A stretch of DNA of 43,953 nucleotides, taken from the NCBI GenBank assembly GCA_964369185.1, contig CAYJEN010000009.1, forward strand, positions 1-43,953, written 5' to 3'. The position numbers were made by a program, and so were the translations under genes. Below, in pieces: positions 34,411 through 42,173 of this stretch. Each line of letters opens with the position of its first letter. Position 1 is the first letter of the stretch. Under the pieces are notes generated by a model, which searched no databases, was not told where the DNA came from, and saw only the letters and a program-made list of their open reading frames with translations. Source of the DNA: CAYJAZ01 sp964369185. GTDB taxonomy: Bacteria > Desulfobacterota > Desulfovibrionia > Desulfovibrionales > Desulfovibrionaceae.

Positions 34411-35346
34411 ATGTCTGAAAACACAAAAAAACATTCTTGTGGCTGGGTTGCTTTAATGGGACCCCCAAATGCCGGTAAATCAACCCTATTAAACGCAATG
34501 CTAGGACAAAAGCTAAGTATTGTAACACCAAAACCACAAACAACTCGTAACCAAATTGTTGGTATTCTTACTGAAAAAGATAGCCAGATTATCTTTATGG
34601 ATACTCCGGGCTTACACCATAGTAGAACCCAAATGCGTGGTCAACTCGGTAAAGTAATGCGTGAGGCAATTTTCCAAAGTATATCAATGGCTGACGCAGC
34701 TATTCTTATGCTAGATTCTCACCTCTACATTAATAAACCTGAATTTTTGGAGCGTGACGTTCTTCCTGTTGCCGATATTATTAGAAGTGGCGATAAACCT
34801 TCTATCATCGTTCTCAATAAAGTTGACTTATTCCACGATAAAGCTCGTATGCTTCCTCTTGTAGAAAAACTAAGTGAACTTTTCCCAAATGCTGAAGTTT
34901 TCCCTATGTCCGCAATGCAAAAAGATGGCGTAGATATGCTTAAGCAGCTTATTGTTAATAGATTGCCGGAACAAGAAGCACAATATCCTGAAGATCAAAT
35001 CTCAACAGCTCCACTTCGCTTTTTATGTGCTGAAATGGTGCGTGAAAAAGTATTTGAAAAACTTCACCAAGAAGTTCCTTACTCAACTGCGGTTGATATT
35101 GAAGCTTGGGAAGAAGATAAAAAAAGAACTGTTATTCATGCAGTTATTTATGTTGCACGTGCGTCACACAAGTCAATGATTATCGGTAAACAAGGTAAAA
35201 CTATCAAAGAAATCGGAACATTGGCACGTCAAGATATGCAAGAATTACTAGGAACAAAAGTCCACCTTGAACTTTGGGTAAAAGTGAAAGATAACTGGGT
35301 TGATGATCCTAACTTCTTCCGTGAATCAGACGTTTTCAATATATAA
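34411..35346 (+). CDS. era: GTPase Era, 16S rRNA/30S assembly factor
   Basis: 311 residues from ATG 34411, which has GGAG upstream; the frame is open back to 34372 but without a ribosome site. GTPase motifs are GPPNAGKST (G1), DTPG (G3) and NKVD (G4). The C-terminal KH domain has VARASHKSMIIGKQGKTIKEIG and ends LELWVKVKDNW. Era binds the 3' end of 16S rRNA during 30S maturation. It is followed 18 bases later by yggS in the same direction. Confidence 0.97.
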   Translation: MSENTKKHSCGWVALMGPPNAGKSTLLNAMLGQKLSIVTPKPQTTRNQIVGILTEKDSQIIFMDTPGLHHSRTQMRGQLGKVMREAIFQSISMADAAILMLDSHLYINKPEFLERDVLPVADIIRSGDKPSIIVLNKVDLFHDKARMLPLVEKLSELFPNAEVFPMSAMQKDGVDMLKQLIVNRLPEQEAQYPEDQISTAPLRFLCAEMVREKVFEKLHQEVPYSTAVDIEAWEEDKKRTVIHAVIYVARASHKSMIIGKQGKTIKEIGTLARQDMQELLGTKVHLELWVKVKDNWVDDPNFFRESDVFNI

Positions 35347-35364
35347 GCATTATAAGGATTTAGA

Positions 35365-36078
35365 ATGCTTGCAGATAATTACAAGAAAGTTCTTGAGAAT
35401 ATACATAATGCCTGCAACATTGCGCAAAGAAAAATTGACACTGTAACACTGCTTGCAGTGTCAAAATATCAACATGCTCAAAGCCTTGCAGAAATTGCTA
35501 TGCTTGGTCAAAAGCACTTTGGTGAGAACTATCTCAAAGAAGCAAAAGAAAAAAGAATTGAACTTCAAACGCTATTGCCGGAAGAAATTTACAATACATT
35601 ACAATGGCATAGCATAGGTCATATTCAAACAAATAAAGCAAAAGATGCGTGCGATAACTATTTTTTGCTGCACACTGTGGACTCTGAAAAACTAGCTCTT
35701 TCATTAGATAAGGTTTTGGCACGTAAGTTGCAGGTTCAAGATATACTTCTTGAAGTAAATATCGCGAACGAAGAACAGAAGGCTGGAGTATCAGCTCTTG
35801 AATGTCCTAAACTGATAGAGAAGATACTTTCAATCCCGAGCTTAAATATTAAAGGGTTTATGTGCTTACCACCTTTTCAAACAAAAGAGGGTGAAAACAG
35901 AAAACACTTTAGAGCTGTGTATGAACTAAAAGTTTCTATGGAAAAAGAATTTGGAATGGAATTTCCTCATTTATCTATGGGAACAAGTAGCGATTATAAA
36001 GAAGCTATTTTAGAAGGGGCAACTTTTGTACGTGTTGGTACAGATATTTTTGGTGAACGAAAATACAGTAAGGAATAA
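35365..36078 (+). CDS. yggS: YggS/PLPBP family pyridoxal-phosphate protein
   Basis: 237 residues, a single alanine-racemase-like TIM barrel. The PLP-binding lysine is in LLAVSKYQ; FGENYLKEA, HSIGHIQTNK and the phosphate-binding end LSMGTSSDYKEAILEGATFVRVGTDIFG are all of family type. It maintains vitamin B6 homeostasis rather than acting as a racemase. AAGGA precedes the ATG, and the stop lies 3 bases before fliL. Confidence 0.95.
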   Translation: MLADNYKKVLENIHNACNIAQRKIDTVTLLAVSKYQHAQSLAEIAMLGQKHFGENYLKEAKEKRIELQTLLPEEIYNTLQWHSIGHIQTNKAKDACDNYFLLHTVDSEKLALSLDKVLARKLQVQDILLEVNIANEEQKAGVSALECPKLIEKILSIPSLNIKGFMCLPPFQTKEGENRKHFRAVYELKVSMEKEFGMEFPHLSMGTSSDYKEAILEGATFVRVGTDIFGERKYSKE

Positions 36079-36081
36079 AAT

Positions 36082-36672
36082 ATGTCAGAAAATGCTGAAC
36101 TTCCGGAAGGAAGCACTCCTGTTAAGAAAAAATCCAAGTTGAAGTTTTTTGTTATTTTGCTTTCTTTGCTCTTGCTTTTAGGCGGAGGTGGTGTAGGTGC
36201 GTATTGGTTTATTACGCAAAATCCACAACTTCTAGCCTCTATCTTCCCATCCGGTGATGGCGAATCCGCAGCATCCGGTGGAGGAGCAGAAGGCGCAAAT
36301 GGTGACGCTGCTTCAACAAAAGATGGCGAAGCAAGTGGAGAGGGTGCAACAGGTGTTACTGCTGTATCAGCTACTTATTCTGTAAATCTTCCGCCACTTA
36401 CAATCAATCTGGCCGACACAGGCCTAACACGCTATCTTCGTGTTGGTATTGATATTGAAGTTTCAACCCAAGAGGCTGTTACAAATATTGAAAACCAAAG
36501 TGCAAAAATTCGTGATGCTATAATCATCTTACTCTCAAGCAAGACTTATTCAAATCTTGCAAGTGCTGAAGGTAAGTTCCAGCTTAAAAATGAAATAGCA
36601 GCACGAATCAACCAAATACTTGGAATGCCACGTGTTATTCAAGTATACTTCACTGACTTTGTAGTTCAATAA
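36082..36672 (+). CDS. fliL: flagellar basal body protein FliL
   Basis: 196 residues: a short basic cytoplasmic tail (KKKSKLK), one membrane helix (about 22-44), a Gly/Ala/Ser/Glu-rich linker (about 60-90) and a periplasmic FliL domain (about 95-196, with PPLTINLADTGLTRYLRVGIDIEV). It stabilises stator units around the motor. The ribosome site AAGGA lies inside the end of yggS. Together with fliN, 33 bases on, it is a small flagellar island away from other flagellar genes in this window. Confidence 0.93.
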   Translation: MSENAELPEGSTPVKKKSKLKFFVILLSLLLLLGGGGVGAYWFITQNPQLLASIFPSGDGESAASGGGAEGANGDAASTKDGEASGEGATGVTAVSATYSVNLPPLTINLADTGLTRYLRVGIDIEVSTQEAVTNIENQSAKIRDAIIILLSSKTYSNLASAEGKFQLKNEIAARINQILGMPRVIQVYFTDFVVQ

Positions 36673-36705
36673 TACTTTGCAAAAATAAAAAGAGAGGACC
36701 TCAGT

Positions 36706-37239
36706 ATGGCTGACGATCTAGACTTTGATGATATCGCATCACAATTGGATAATTCTACAGAAAACAAAAAAAATGAAACTCCTGACGTTTCTTCTATGAT
36801 GGAAGATATTGCAGGTGGCGACGATGAAAGCTTAGCTGATGAATGGGCAGCTGCCTTAGCAGAAAGCGAACTCGATGATATCAAAGAAGAAAAGAAGGAG
36901 CAGTTCTTTAATGGTGCTTCAGAAGCAAACTTCCAAGATATGACTGAAGCTTCAAAAGCTCCTCGCTCAGAAGATCAAAGACATGAACTTGACTTCATTC
37001 TTGATATTCCTCTTGATATTTCAGCAGAATTAGGCCGTACTCGTCTTCTTATCAACGAACTTCTTCAGCTCGGACAGGGTTCGGTTGTAGAGCTAAACAA
37101 ACTTGCAGGTGAACCACTTGAAGTATTCGTAAACGGAAAACTTATTGCTCGTGGTGAAGCTGTTGTTATCAATGAAAAATTCGGTGTACGTTTGACTGAT
37201 ATTATCAGCCCAATTGAACGTGTAAAGCAACTTTCATAA
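36706..37239 (+). CDS. fliN: flagellar motor switch protein FliN
   Basis: 177 residues. A long acidic N-terminal part (1-90) precedes the C-terminal SpoA domain (about 95-175) with LDFILDIPLDISAELGRT, LGQGSVVELNKLAGEPLEV and NEKFGVRLTDI, the standard FliN core. It forms the C-ring with FliG and FliM and binds CheY-P. GAGAGG precedes the ATG. The N-terminal extension is longer than in E. coli FliN (137 residues). A terminator follows. Confidence 0.95.
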   Translation: MADDLDFDDIASQLDNSTENKKNETPDVSSMMEDIAGGDDESLADEWAAALAESELDDIKEEKKEQFFNGASEANFQDMTEASKAPRSEDQRHELDFILDIPLDISAELGRTRLLINELLQLGQGSVVELNKLAGEPLEVFVNGKLIARGEAVVINEKFGVRLTDIISPIERVKQLS

Positions 37240-37261
37240 ATTATAGCGTTTTGTAAATTTT

Positions 37262-37302
37262 TGAGGGGGAAGTCACATGTAAAAAGTGTGGCTTCCCCCT
37301 CA
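37262..37302. terminator. bidirectional terminator after fliN
   Basis: TGAGGGGGAAG (37262-37272) and CTTCCCCCTCA (37292-37302) form a perfect 11-bp stem with flanking T and A runs, between convergent fliN and an MFS gene. A member of the GAGGGGGAA hairpin family. Confidence 0.85.
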
Positions 37303-37356
37303 TTTTGTATCTAATTTTTATATTTAAGATGCGTGATTTATTATTCACGAAAAATC

Positions 37357-38553
37357 TTATTTCTCTTGATGTTTATTAATTTCTTTATTTATATATTGAA
37401 CGAAAAAGAGAGAAATTCCGGCTAAAACAGCGCCGAAAATAAATGGAATCTTATAATCAATAAGCCACAAAGCACCGCATACAACAGGAACAACAACAGC
37501 GGCTATATGATTTATAGTAAATGAAACTGCCATACTAGGAGCAATATCAGCTTTCTCGCCAATTTTTTGGAAGAAAGTTTTCTCTGCTATGTTGAAATTG
37601 AAAACGAACTGATCTAAAATATAAAGAGCGGCAACAATTAATCCATTATCAATATAAGCATAGCCTAAGAAAATCCCGATAGCCGGCAAGAATTGATAAG
37701 TAAGAAGTTTTTGTTCACCATATTTATTGATAAGTTTACCAATAAGCGGATTGAGAATCCAGTTCACAGTATTATTTATCAAGAAGAGCAGAGTAACGCT
37801 TGTTACAGAATATTCAAATTTTTCCACTAAGAGATAGAGGGAGAAAATTGTAAAGATTTGTCGTCTGCCCCCTGAAAGGAATGTCAAAACATAAAAGAGC
37901 CAGTACTTTTTCTTGAAAACTAATGATTTTTTTTGCTGTGGCAGTAAACTTAAGTCGGGTCTCTTTTTTATAGCCCAAGCCGCACCAATGATAGCTACAA
38001 GACCTGTATAGAGATACATTTCTTTATACGAAAAAAATCCTGCAAAAGCTAGAATTAGTAATGCAACAATAATGTTTCCAAGAGCAGAAATACTGCGAAG
38101 TCTACCAAATACAAGAGGGGAAACCTTTGTAGAAAATGCTTGAAGTGTGATAGATTGGTTTATCGTTTCAAAATAGTGAAAACCGATTGACATAACAAGT
38201 GTTGAAAATAACATACCGCTAAAACTTGGCATAAAACCGGTGATAACAACACCAATTCCTAATGCAAAAACAGCATAAATAGCAAGTGATTCTTCTTTAA
38301 TAAACTTCAAAAAGAAAACAACACTAATAGCAAGTAATCCCGGAAGTTCCCTTAAAGATTGAATTATACCATTTTCAGCAGAGTTTAGTTCTAAAACTTC
38401 TACAATAAAGTTTGTATACAAAGTCGACCATGCTTGAAAAGCAACAATCTGTGAAAATGTCAAAATAAATAAAAAGAGAAATGTTTTTCTCTCTATTTCT
38501 TCTTGTATTTCAAGAGGTCTTACATACTCAATAAATGCTTCTTTAATTTTCAT
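37357..38553 (-). CDS. MFS transporter
   Basis: 398 residues with about twelve membrane helices. The opening cytoplasmic segment (1-25) is charged, and the middle loop near residue 195-210 is KKRPDLSLLPQQKKSL. Notable segments are IIQSLRELPGLLA, GFHYFETINQSITLQ and FLSGGRRQIFTIFSLY. I cannot assign a substrate. It is 125 bases downstream of tsaD on the same strand, with a terminator between, so it is probably transcribed separately. Confidence 0.88.
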   Translation of the reverse strand: MKIKEAFIEYVRPLEIQEEIERKTFLFLFILTFSQIVAFQAWSTLYTNFIVEVLELNSAENGIIQSLRELPGLLAISVVFFLKFIKEESLAIYAVFALGIGVVITGFMPSFSGMLFSTLVMSIGFHYFETINQSITLQAFSTKVSPLVFGRLRSISALGNIIVALLILAFAGFFSYKEMYLYTGLVAIIGAAWAIKKRPDLSLLPQQKKSLVFKKKYWLFYVLTFLSGGRRQIFTIFSLYLLVEKFEYSVTSVTLLFLINNTVNWILNPLIGKLINKYGEQKLLTYQFLPAIGIFLGYAYIDNGLIVAALYILDQFVFNFNIAEKTFFQKIGEKADIAPSMAVSFTINHIAAVVVPVVCGALWLIDYKIPFIFGAVLAGISLFFVQYINKEINKHQEK

Positions 38554-38604
38554 GCTTGTTCCATTTGACGGTTTAAGTAATTGTTTTTAAGGAAAGGAGA
38601 AGCT

Positions 38605-38651
38605 TGAGGAGAAAAAACTCGTTTTCTCAAAAAACGTGCTTTTCCCTCTCA
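38605..38651 (-). terminator. terminator downstream of tsaD
   Basis: Arms TGAGGAGAAAAAACTCGTTTT (38605-38625) and AAAACGTGCTTTTCCCTCTCA (38631-38651) form a long imperfect stem. On the minus strand it lies 28 bases after the tsaD stop. Very like the hairpin at 24275-24322. Confidence 0.7.
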
Positions 38652-38678
38652 AAAATATCTTCCAGATACCTTCAAAGA

Positions 38679-39758
38679 TTAATTTGTTAAGACACTTCCG
38701 CGTGGAAAAGCAGGGAAAGAGAGATCGCTTGAGTATCCATTTAATAACATTTGTCGTCCAAGAAAAGCAATCATATCACCGTTATCTGTACAAAGCTTAA
38801 GTGAGGGTTGAATAAATTGCATGTTGTTTTGATTTGCAAGTTCTGCAATTCTCGCTCTTACGAAAGAATTTGCAGCTACACCACCGGCAACGAGAATTGT
38901 CTTTGGTGGATTTTTGCAATGCTCGAATGCTCTTTGTGCTTTGATTGCAAGGGTATCTGCAATGGCATAGAGGTAAGAAGCCGCGGCATCTGAGAGAATT
39001 TGAGGCGCGTTTCTTATGCGCTCTTTATGGTCTTCTACAGTGAGCAATACGTGTTCTTGCTTGCTGAGAGGAGGAAGAGAAGCCTCCGGATTATTTTGTA
39101 AAAATAGGGAAGCCGCAGTTTTTAATCCACTGAAACTGAAATCTAGATTATCATTTTTTATATAAGGACGTGGGAAAAGTTTTTTATTTATTTCGCCTTG
39201 TTGACCAAGCATATCAAGAAGAGCTCCGCCCGGATAGGGGAGAGTGAGCATTTTAGCGAACTTATCGCAAGCTTCACCGGCGGCATCGTCTAAGGTTTTC
39301 CCTAACACTCTGTAAGTATGGTAGTTCTCTATTTCATAAAGATGTGTGTGCCCGCCTGAAACAAGTATTCCGAGCGCGGGGAAAGAAATTTCGTGCTCTA
39401 AGCCGCTTGCAGCTAAGTGCGCATGAAGATGATTTACGCCCACAATTGGGATATTAAGTCCAAGAGCAAGAGATTTTGCAAATGCCACACCTACAAGAAG
39501 TGCTCCAAGTAAACCCGGACCGTGAGCTACTGCTATGCCTTGAATTTCTTTTATATCAATGTTCGCTTTTTTTATAAGCTCATCGAATAGAGGCGGGAGT
39601 AATTTTGAGTGTTCGCGCGAGGCAAGCTCCGGTACTACACCACCAAAAAGGGCATGTAAGTCAATCTGAGTCGATAAAACTCTGGCTCTAACTCCGTTTT
39701 CATCAACAAGTGCTAAGCCTGTTTCATCGCATGATGTTTCAATTCCAAGACACAACAT
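38679..39758 (-). CDS. tsaD: tRNA N6-threonylcarbamoyladenosine synthase subunit TsaD
   Basis: 359 residues from ATG 39758 (MLCLGIETSCDET, the usual start of the family); an in-frame TTG at 39782 would add eight residues unlike the family. The metal-binding VNHLHAH, LVSGGHTHL, KTLDDAAGEACDK, and late GGVAANSFVRAR are all present. With TsaB, TsaC and TsaE it makes t6A37 in ANN-decoding tRNAs. A GAG-type terminator follows it. Confidence 0.96.
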   Translation of the reverse strand: MLCLGIETSCDETGLALVDENGVRARVLSTQIDLHALFGGVVPELASREHSKLLPPLFDELIKKANIDIKEIQGIAVAHGPGLLGALLVGVAFAKSLALGLNIPIVGVNHLHAHLAASGLEHEISFPALGILVSGGHTHLYEIENYHTYRVLGKTLDDAAGEACDKFAKMLTLPYPGGALLDMLGQQGEINKKLFPRPYIKNDNLDFSFSGLKTAASLFLQNNPEASLPPLSKQEHVLLTVEDHKERIRNAPQILSDAAASYLYAIADTLAIKAQRAFEHCKNPPKTILVAGGVAANSFVRARIAELANQNNMQFIQPSLKLCTDNGDMIAFLGRQMLLNGYSSDLSFPAFPRGSVLTN

Positions 39759-39814
39759 AATTTTATAAACCTGTATAATCAAAGATAATTTTAAATGGTT
39801 ATGAAAAACTGTAA

Positions 39815-39856
39815 GAGGAGAAAGTTTACTACTATAAGTAGCTTTACTTTCCCCTC
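39815..39856 (-). terminator. terminator downstream of the HMGL-sensor gene
   Basis: GAGGAGAAAG (39815-39824) and CTTTCCCCTC (39847-39856) pair with one mismatch; an inner CTACT/AGTAG stem lies between. It is the next hairpin after the HMGL stop on the minus strand and belongs to the GAGGGGGAA hairpin family. Confidence 0.6.
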
Positions 39857-39865
39857 AAACATACT

Positions 39866-39920
39866 AAAGAATTAATTTAGAAATGTACCTAGTCGTCACT
39901 TCCTTCAATACTTGATGCTC
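39866..39920. repeat. 55-bp identical contig end, left of gap
   Basis: These 55 bases are identical to 40021-40075, on the far side of the run of N. They contain the last codons and stop of the HMGL gene, so one of the two copies is probably an artefact of joining two contigs. Confidence 0.9.
39876..39891. repeat. solo end of the TA-bounded repeat family
   Basis: TTTAGAAATGTACCTA matches the right end of the family (TTTAGAAATACATCCTA at 25977). No partner left end is found nearby. The same sequence recurs at 40031-40046 because of the duplicated contig end. Confidence 0.4.
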
Positions 39921-40020
39921 NNNNNNNNNNNNNNNNNNNNNNNNNNNNNNNNNNNNNNNNNNNNNNNNNNNNNNNNNNNNNNNNNNNNNNNNNNNNNNNN
40001 NNNNNNNNNNNNNNNNNNNN
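39921..40020. other. assembly gap of 100 N
   Basis: Exactly 100 unknown bases, a conventional placeholder. The flanks are identical for 55 bases, so the true distance may be zero, with the flanks merging into one copy. Confidence 0.98.
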
Positions 40021-40075
40021 AAAGAATTAATTTAGAAATGTACCTAGTCGTCACTTCCTTCAATACTTGATGCTC
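40021..40075. repeat. 55-bp identical contig end, right of gap
   Basis: Second copy of the 55 bases found at 39866-39920. This copy is continuous with the HMGL gene, whose stop is at 40044-40046. Confidence 0.9.
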
Positions 40076-41855
40076 TACGTAGGATTTGATCTACTTGAAT
40101 ATCAGCACCGAGAACACCAACTATTCTATCAGCATCATCAGTAATAGCGCAAGATACTGTTAAAATAAGTTCGGTTGTAAAGTTTGATTGGTACACATTC
40201 GTGATGTGTAATGTGCCTGAAGACATTGGTTTTTTAAACCAATCACGTGAGGAGTAATTGAATTTTTCAGGAATAGCAGCATATTGTTCTTTATAAGGAG
40301 AAACACTTGTGTATGCAGACGCTTGAAGAATACCTTGTGGATCGGTAACATAAAGATATTGAATAAATGGAAATTCATCAATTGAAGCTGTAAGAATACC
40401 TTGAGCGCTTTCAAAGTTATCCATAGTTGTTTTTTGTGCAAGATGCATAACAACGTCAGAAGCGAGTTTACCAGCAAGTTTTTTAATTCTTTCAAGTTCT
40501 GATGGGAATAATTCAGGAAGATAACGGCGTGTAAGAGCTTCCATCTCTTTATTAGAGAATGAAGTGTTTCTGCCTATATCATAAGCTTTCATAATATCAT
40601 CATAAATTTGACCAACAGCCGGATGCTTTTTAGTTATTTCGTTATCGCCACTGAGTTTTAGGTTCTGATTAATCCAGTAAGCTACGCCGGCACGACCTGA
40701 TTTATCAGTGATAATGATAGGTACTGCTTTACCAAGAATTTTAGTTGTATCAAATATATTATAGATTTCTTCATTTTTCGCCAAGCCATCAACGTGTACA
40801 CCAGCAGAGGTTGCGTTGAAGTCTTGTCCAACGAATGGGTAGTTTGGTGGAATATTATATTCAAGGTCTTTTCCGAAGAAGTCCGCAATTTCAGAAATAA
40901 CAGTTGTGTCTGCAATTTCGTCATCGCCTGTGAGTGAAATATATTCCATAACAAGAGCTTCAACAGGAGTGTTACCAGTACGTTCACCAAAACCAAGCAA
41001 AGCTCCGTTTACGCTTGCACAGCCATAAATCCAAGCTGTAACACCGTTTACAAGGCTTTTATGGAAATCGTTATGTCCATGCCATTCTAACCATTCACCC
41101 GGAACACCGGCTTCATCAATAAATGCACGAACAATTCCTTGAACTGAACGTGGTAATGATGCGCCAGGGTATGGAACAGCAAAGCCCATAGTATCGCAAA
41201 GGCGGATTTTAACAGGCATTGAAGCTTGTCTTGATAATTCCATAAGTTTGCTTGCAAATGGAAGGCAGAAACCGTAGATGTCTGCACGGGTAATATCTTC
41301 AAAGTGACAACGTGGAACAATGCCCCATTCTAGAGCTTGTTCAACTAAAGCAAGATAATCGTTCATTGCTTTTTGTCTATCTTTTTTTAGTTTTAGATAA
41401 ATATGATAATCAGATACAGAGGTAAGCATACCAACTTCAGGAAATTCCATATCATGTGCAATTCTAAGATCTTCTTTGGTAGCTCTAATCCAGCCTGTTA
41501 TGCGAGGGAAGCGATAGCCACGTGAACGGCAAGCGTCGATAGCTTTACGATCTTTTTCTGAATACATAAAAAATTCAGTTGCATTGATAAGACCGGATTT
41601 ACCGCCAAGCTTATGAAGAAGATCAAACATTCTTGCAATTTGCTTAACAGTATAAGGTGGTCTTGCTTGTTGACCGTCTCTAAATGTAGTATCAGTGATA
41701 TACATTCTTTCAGCGGGTAAAGGTGCAAGTAAAGAGCCGCTAAACTCGATTCTTCCGATTTTAGTATACGGAAAAAGATCGCGGTAAAGTTCAGGTTCTT
41801 GTTTATTTTCAAGATTCAGCGTGCGTGAAGAACGATTTTTGTAAATAAGTGTCAT
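40044..41855 (-). CDS. HMGL/Re-citrate-synthase-like enzyme fused to a Cache/PDC sensor domain
   Basis: 603 residues. Residues 50-330 are an HMGL (isopropylmalate/homocitrate synthase) TIM barrel: DTTFRDGQQA with Arg59 and Asp60, ITRADIYGF, the metal-binding HGHNDF near residue 260, and GFGERTGNTP. This wording resembles the Re-citrate synthases of anaerobes that lack ordinary citrate synthase; homocitrate or isopropylmalate synthase are the alternatives. A LeuA-like accessory segment (about 330-400) follows. Residues about 475-600 read as a Cache/PDC ligand-binding domain (YLYVTDPQGILQAS, SSRDWFKKP, ITNVYQS, GVLGADIQVDQIL). There is no signal peptide or membrane helix, so the sensor domain should be cytosolic, which is unusual. 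GGGGAA precedes the ATG. Confidence 0.85.
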   Translation of the reverse strand: MTLIYKNRSSRTLNLENKQEPELYRDLFPYTKIGRIEFSGSLLAPLPAERMYITDTTFRDGQQARPPYTVKQIARMFDLLHKLGGKSGLINATEFFMYSEKDRKAIDACRSRGYRFPRITGWIRATKEDLRIAHDMEFPEVGMLTSVSDYHIYLKLKKDRQKAMNDYLALVEQALEWGIVPRCHFEDITRADIYGFCLPFASKLMELSRQASMPVKIRLCDTMGFAVPYPGASLPRSVQGIVRAFIDEAGVPGEWLEWHGHNDFHKSLVNGVTAWIYGCASVNGALLGFGERTGNTPVEALVMEYISLTGDDEIADTTVISEIADFFGKDLEYNIPPNYPFVGQDFNATSAGVHVDGLAKNEEIYNIFDTTKILGKAVPIIITDKSGRAGVAYWINQNLKLSGDNEITKKHPAVGQIYDDIMKAYDIGRNTSFSNKEMEALTRRYLPELFPSELERIKKLAGKLASDVVMHLAQKTTMDNFESAQGILTASIDEFPFIQYLYVTDPQGILQASAYTSVSPYKEQYAAIPEKFNYSSRDWFKKPMSSGTLHITNVYQSNFTTELILTVSCAITDDADRIVGVLGADIQVDQILRRASSIEGSDD

Positions 41856-42173
41856 CTCTATTCCCCTAAAAAAAATATATATAACCCTATACCGATTTTA
41901 AGTAACTGTAAAGTTAAACACAAGGTGAAATTTAAGAAAAGATACTTTTTTTAAAAGATTAATTAAATATTTTATAATTAAATAGTTTCATTTTAAAAAT
42001 CATTATGGGTAAATTTTCACAATATAAGCTAAAATATGACTTTTATCTCTTCTATAAATACTTCTAAAGTTTTATTATATCTTTCTATTGACAATAATCG
42101 CTTTTTATTATAGTAATTTGATATCAGTATGTGAAAAAATAAATTTGCACAATTTTTTGAAGGAGATGTCACT
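41856..42173. other. divergent promoter region between HMGL gene and exporter gene
   Basis: 318 AT-rich bases; the one clear signal is the promoter at 42088-42116 for the exporter. No gene or repeat element is seen. Confidence 0.55.
42088..42116 (+). promoter_or_regulatory. candidate sigma70 promoter of the YeiH-family gene
   Basis: A consensus -35 TTGACA (42088-42093) is followed after 17 bases by TAGTAA (42111-42116), a 4/6 match to the -10. The gene starts 57 bases downstream, behind AAGGAG. Confidence 0.55.
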
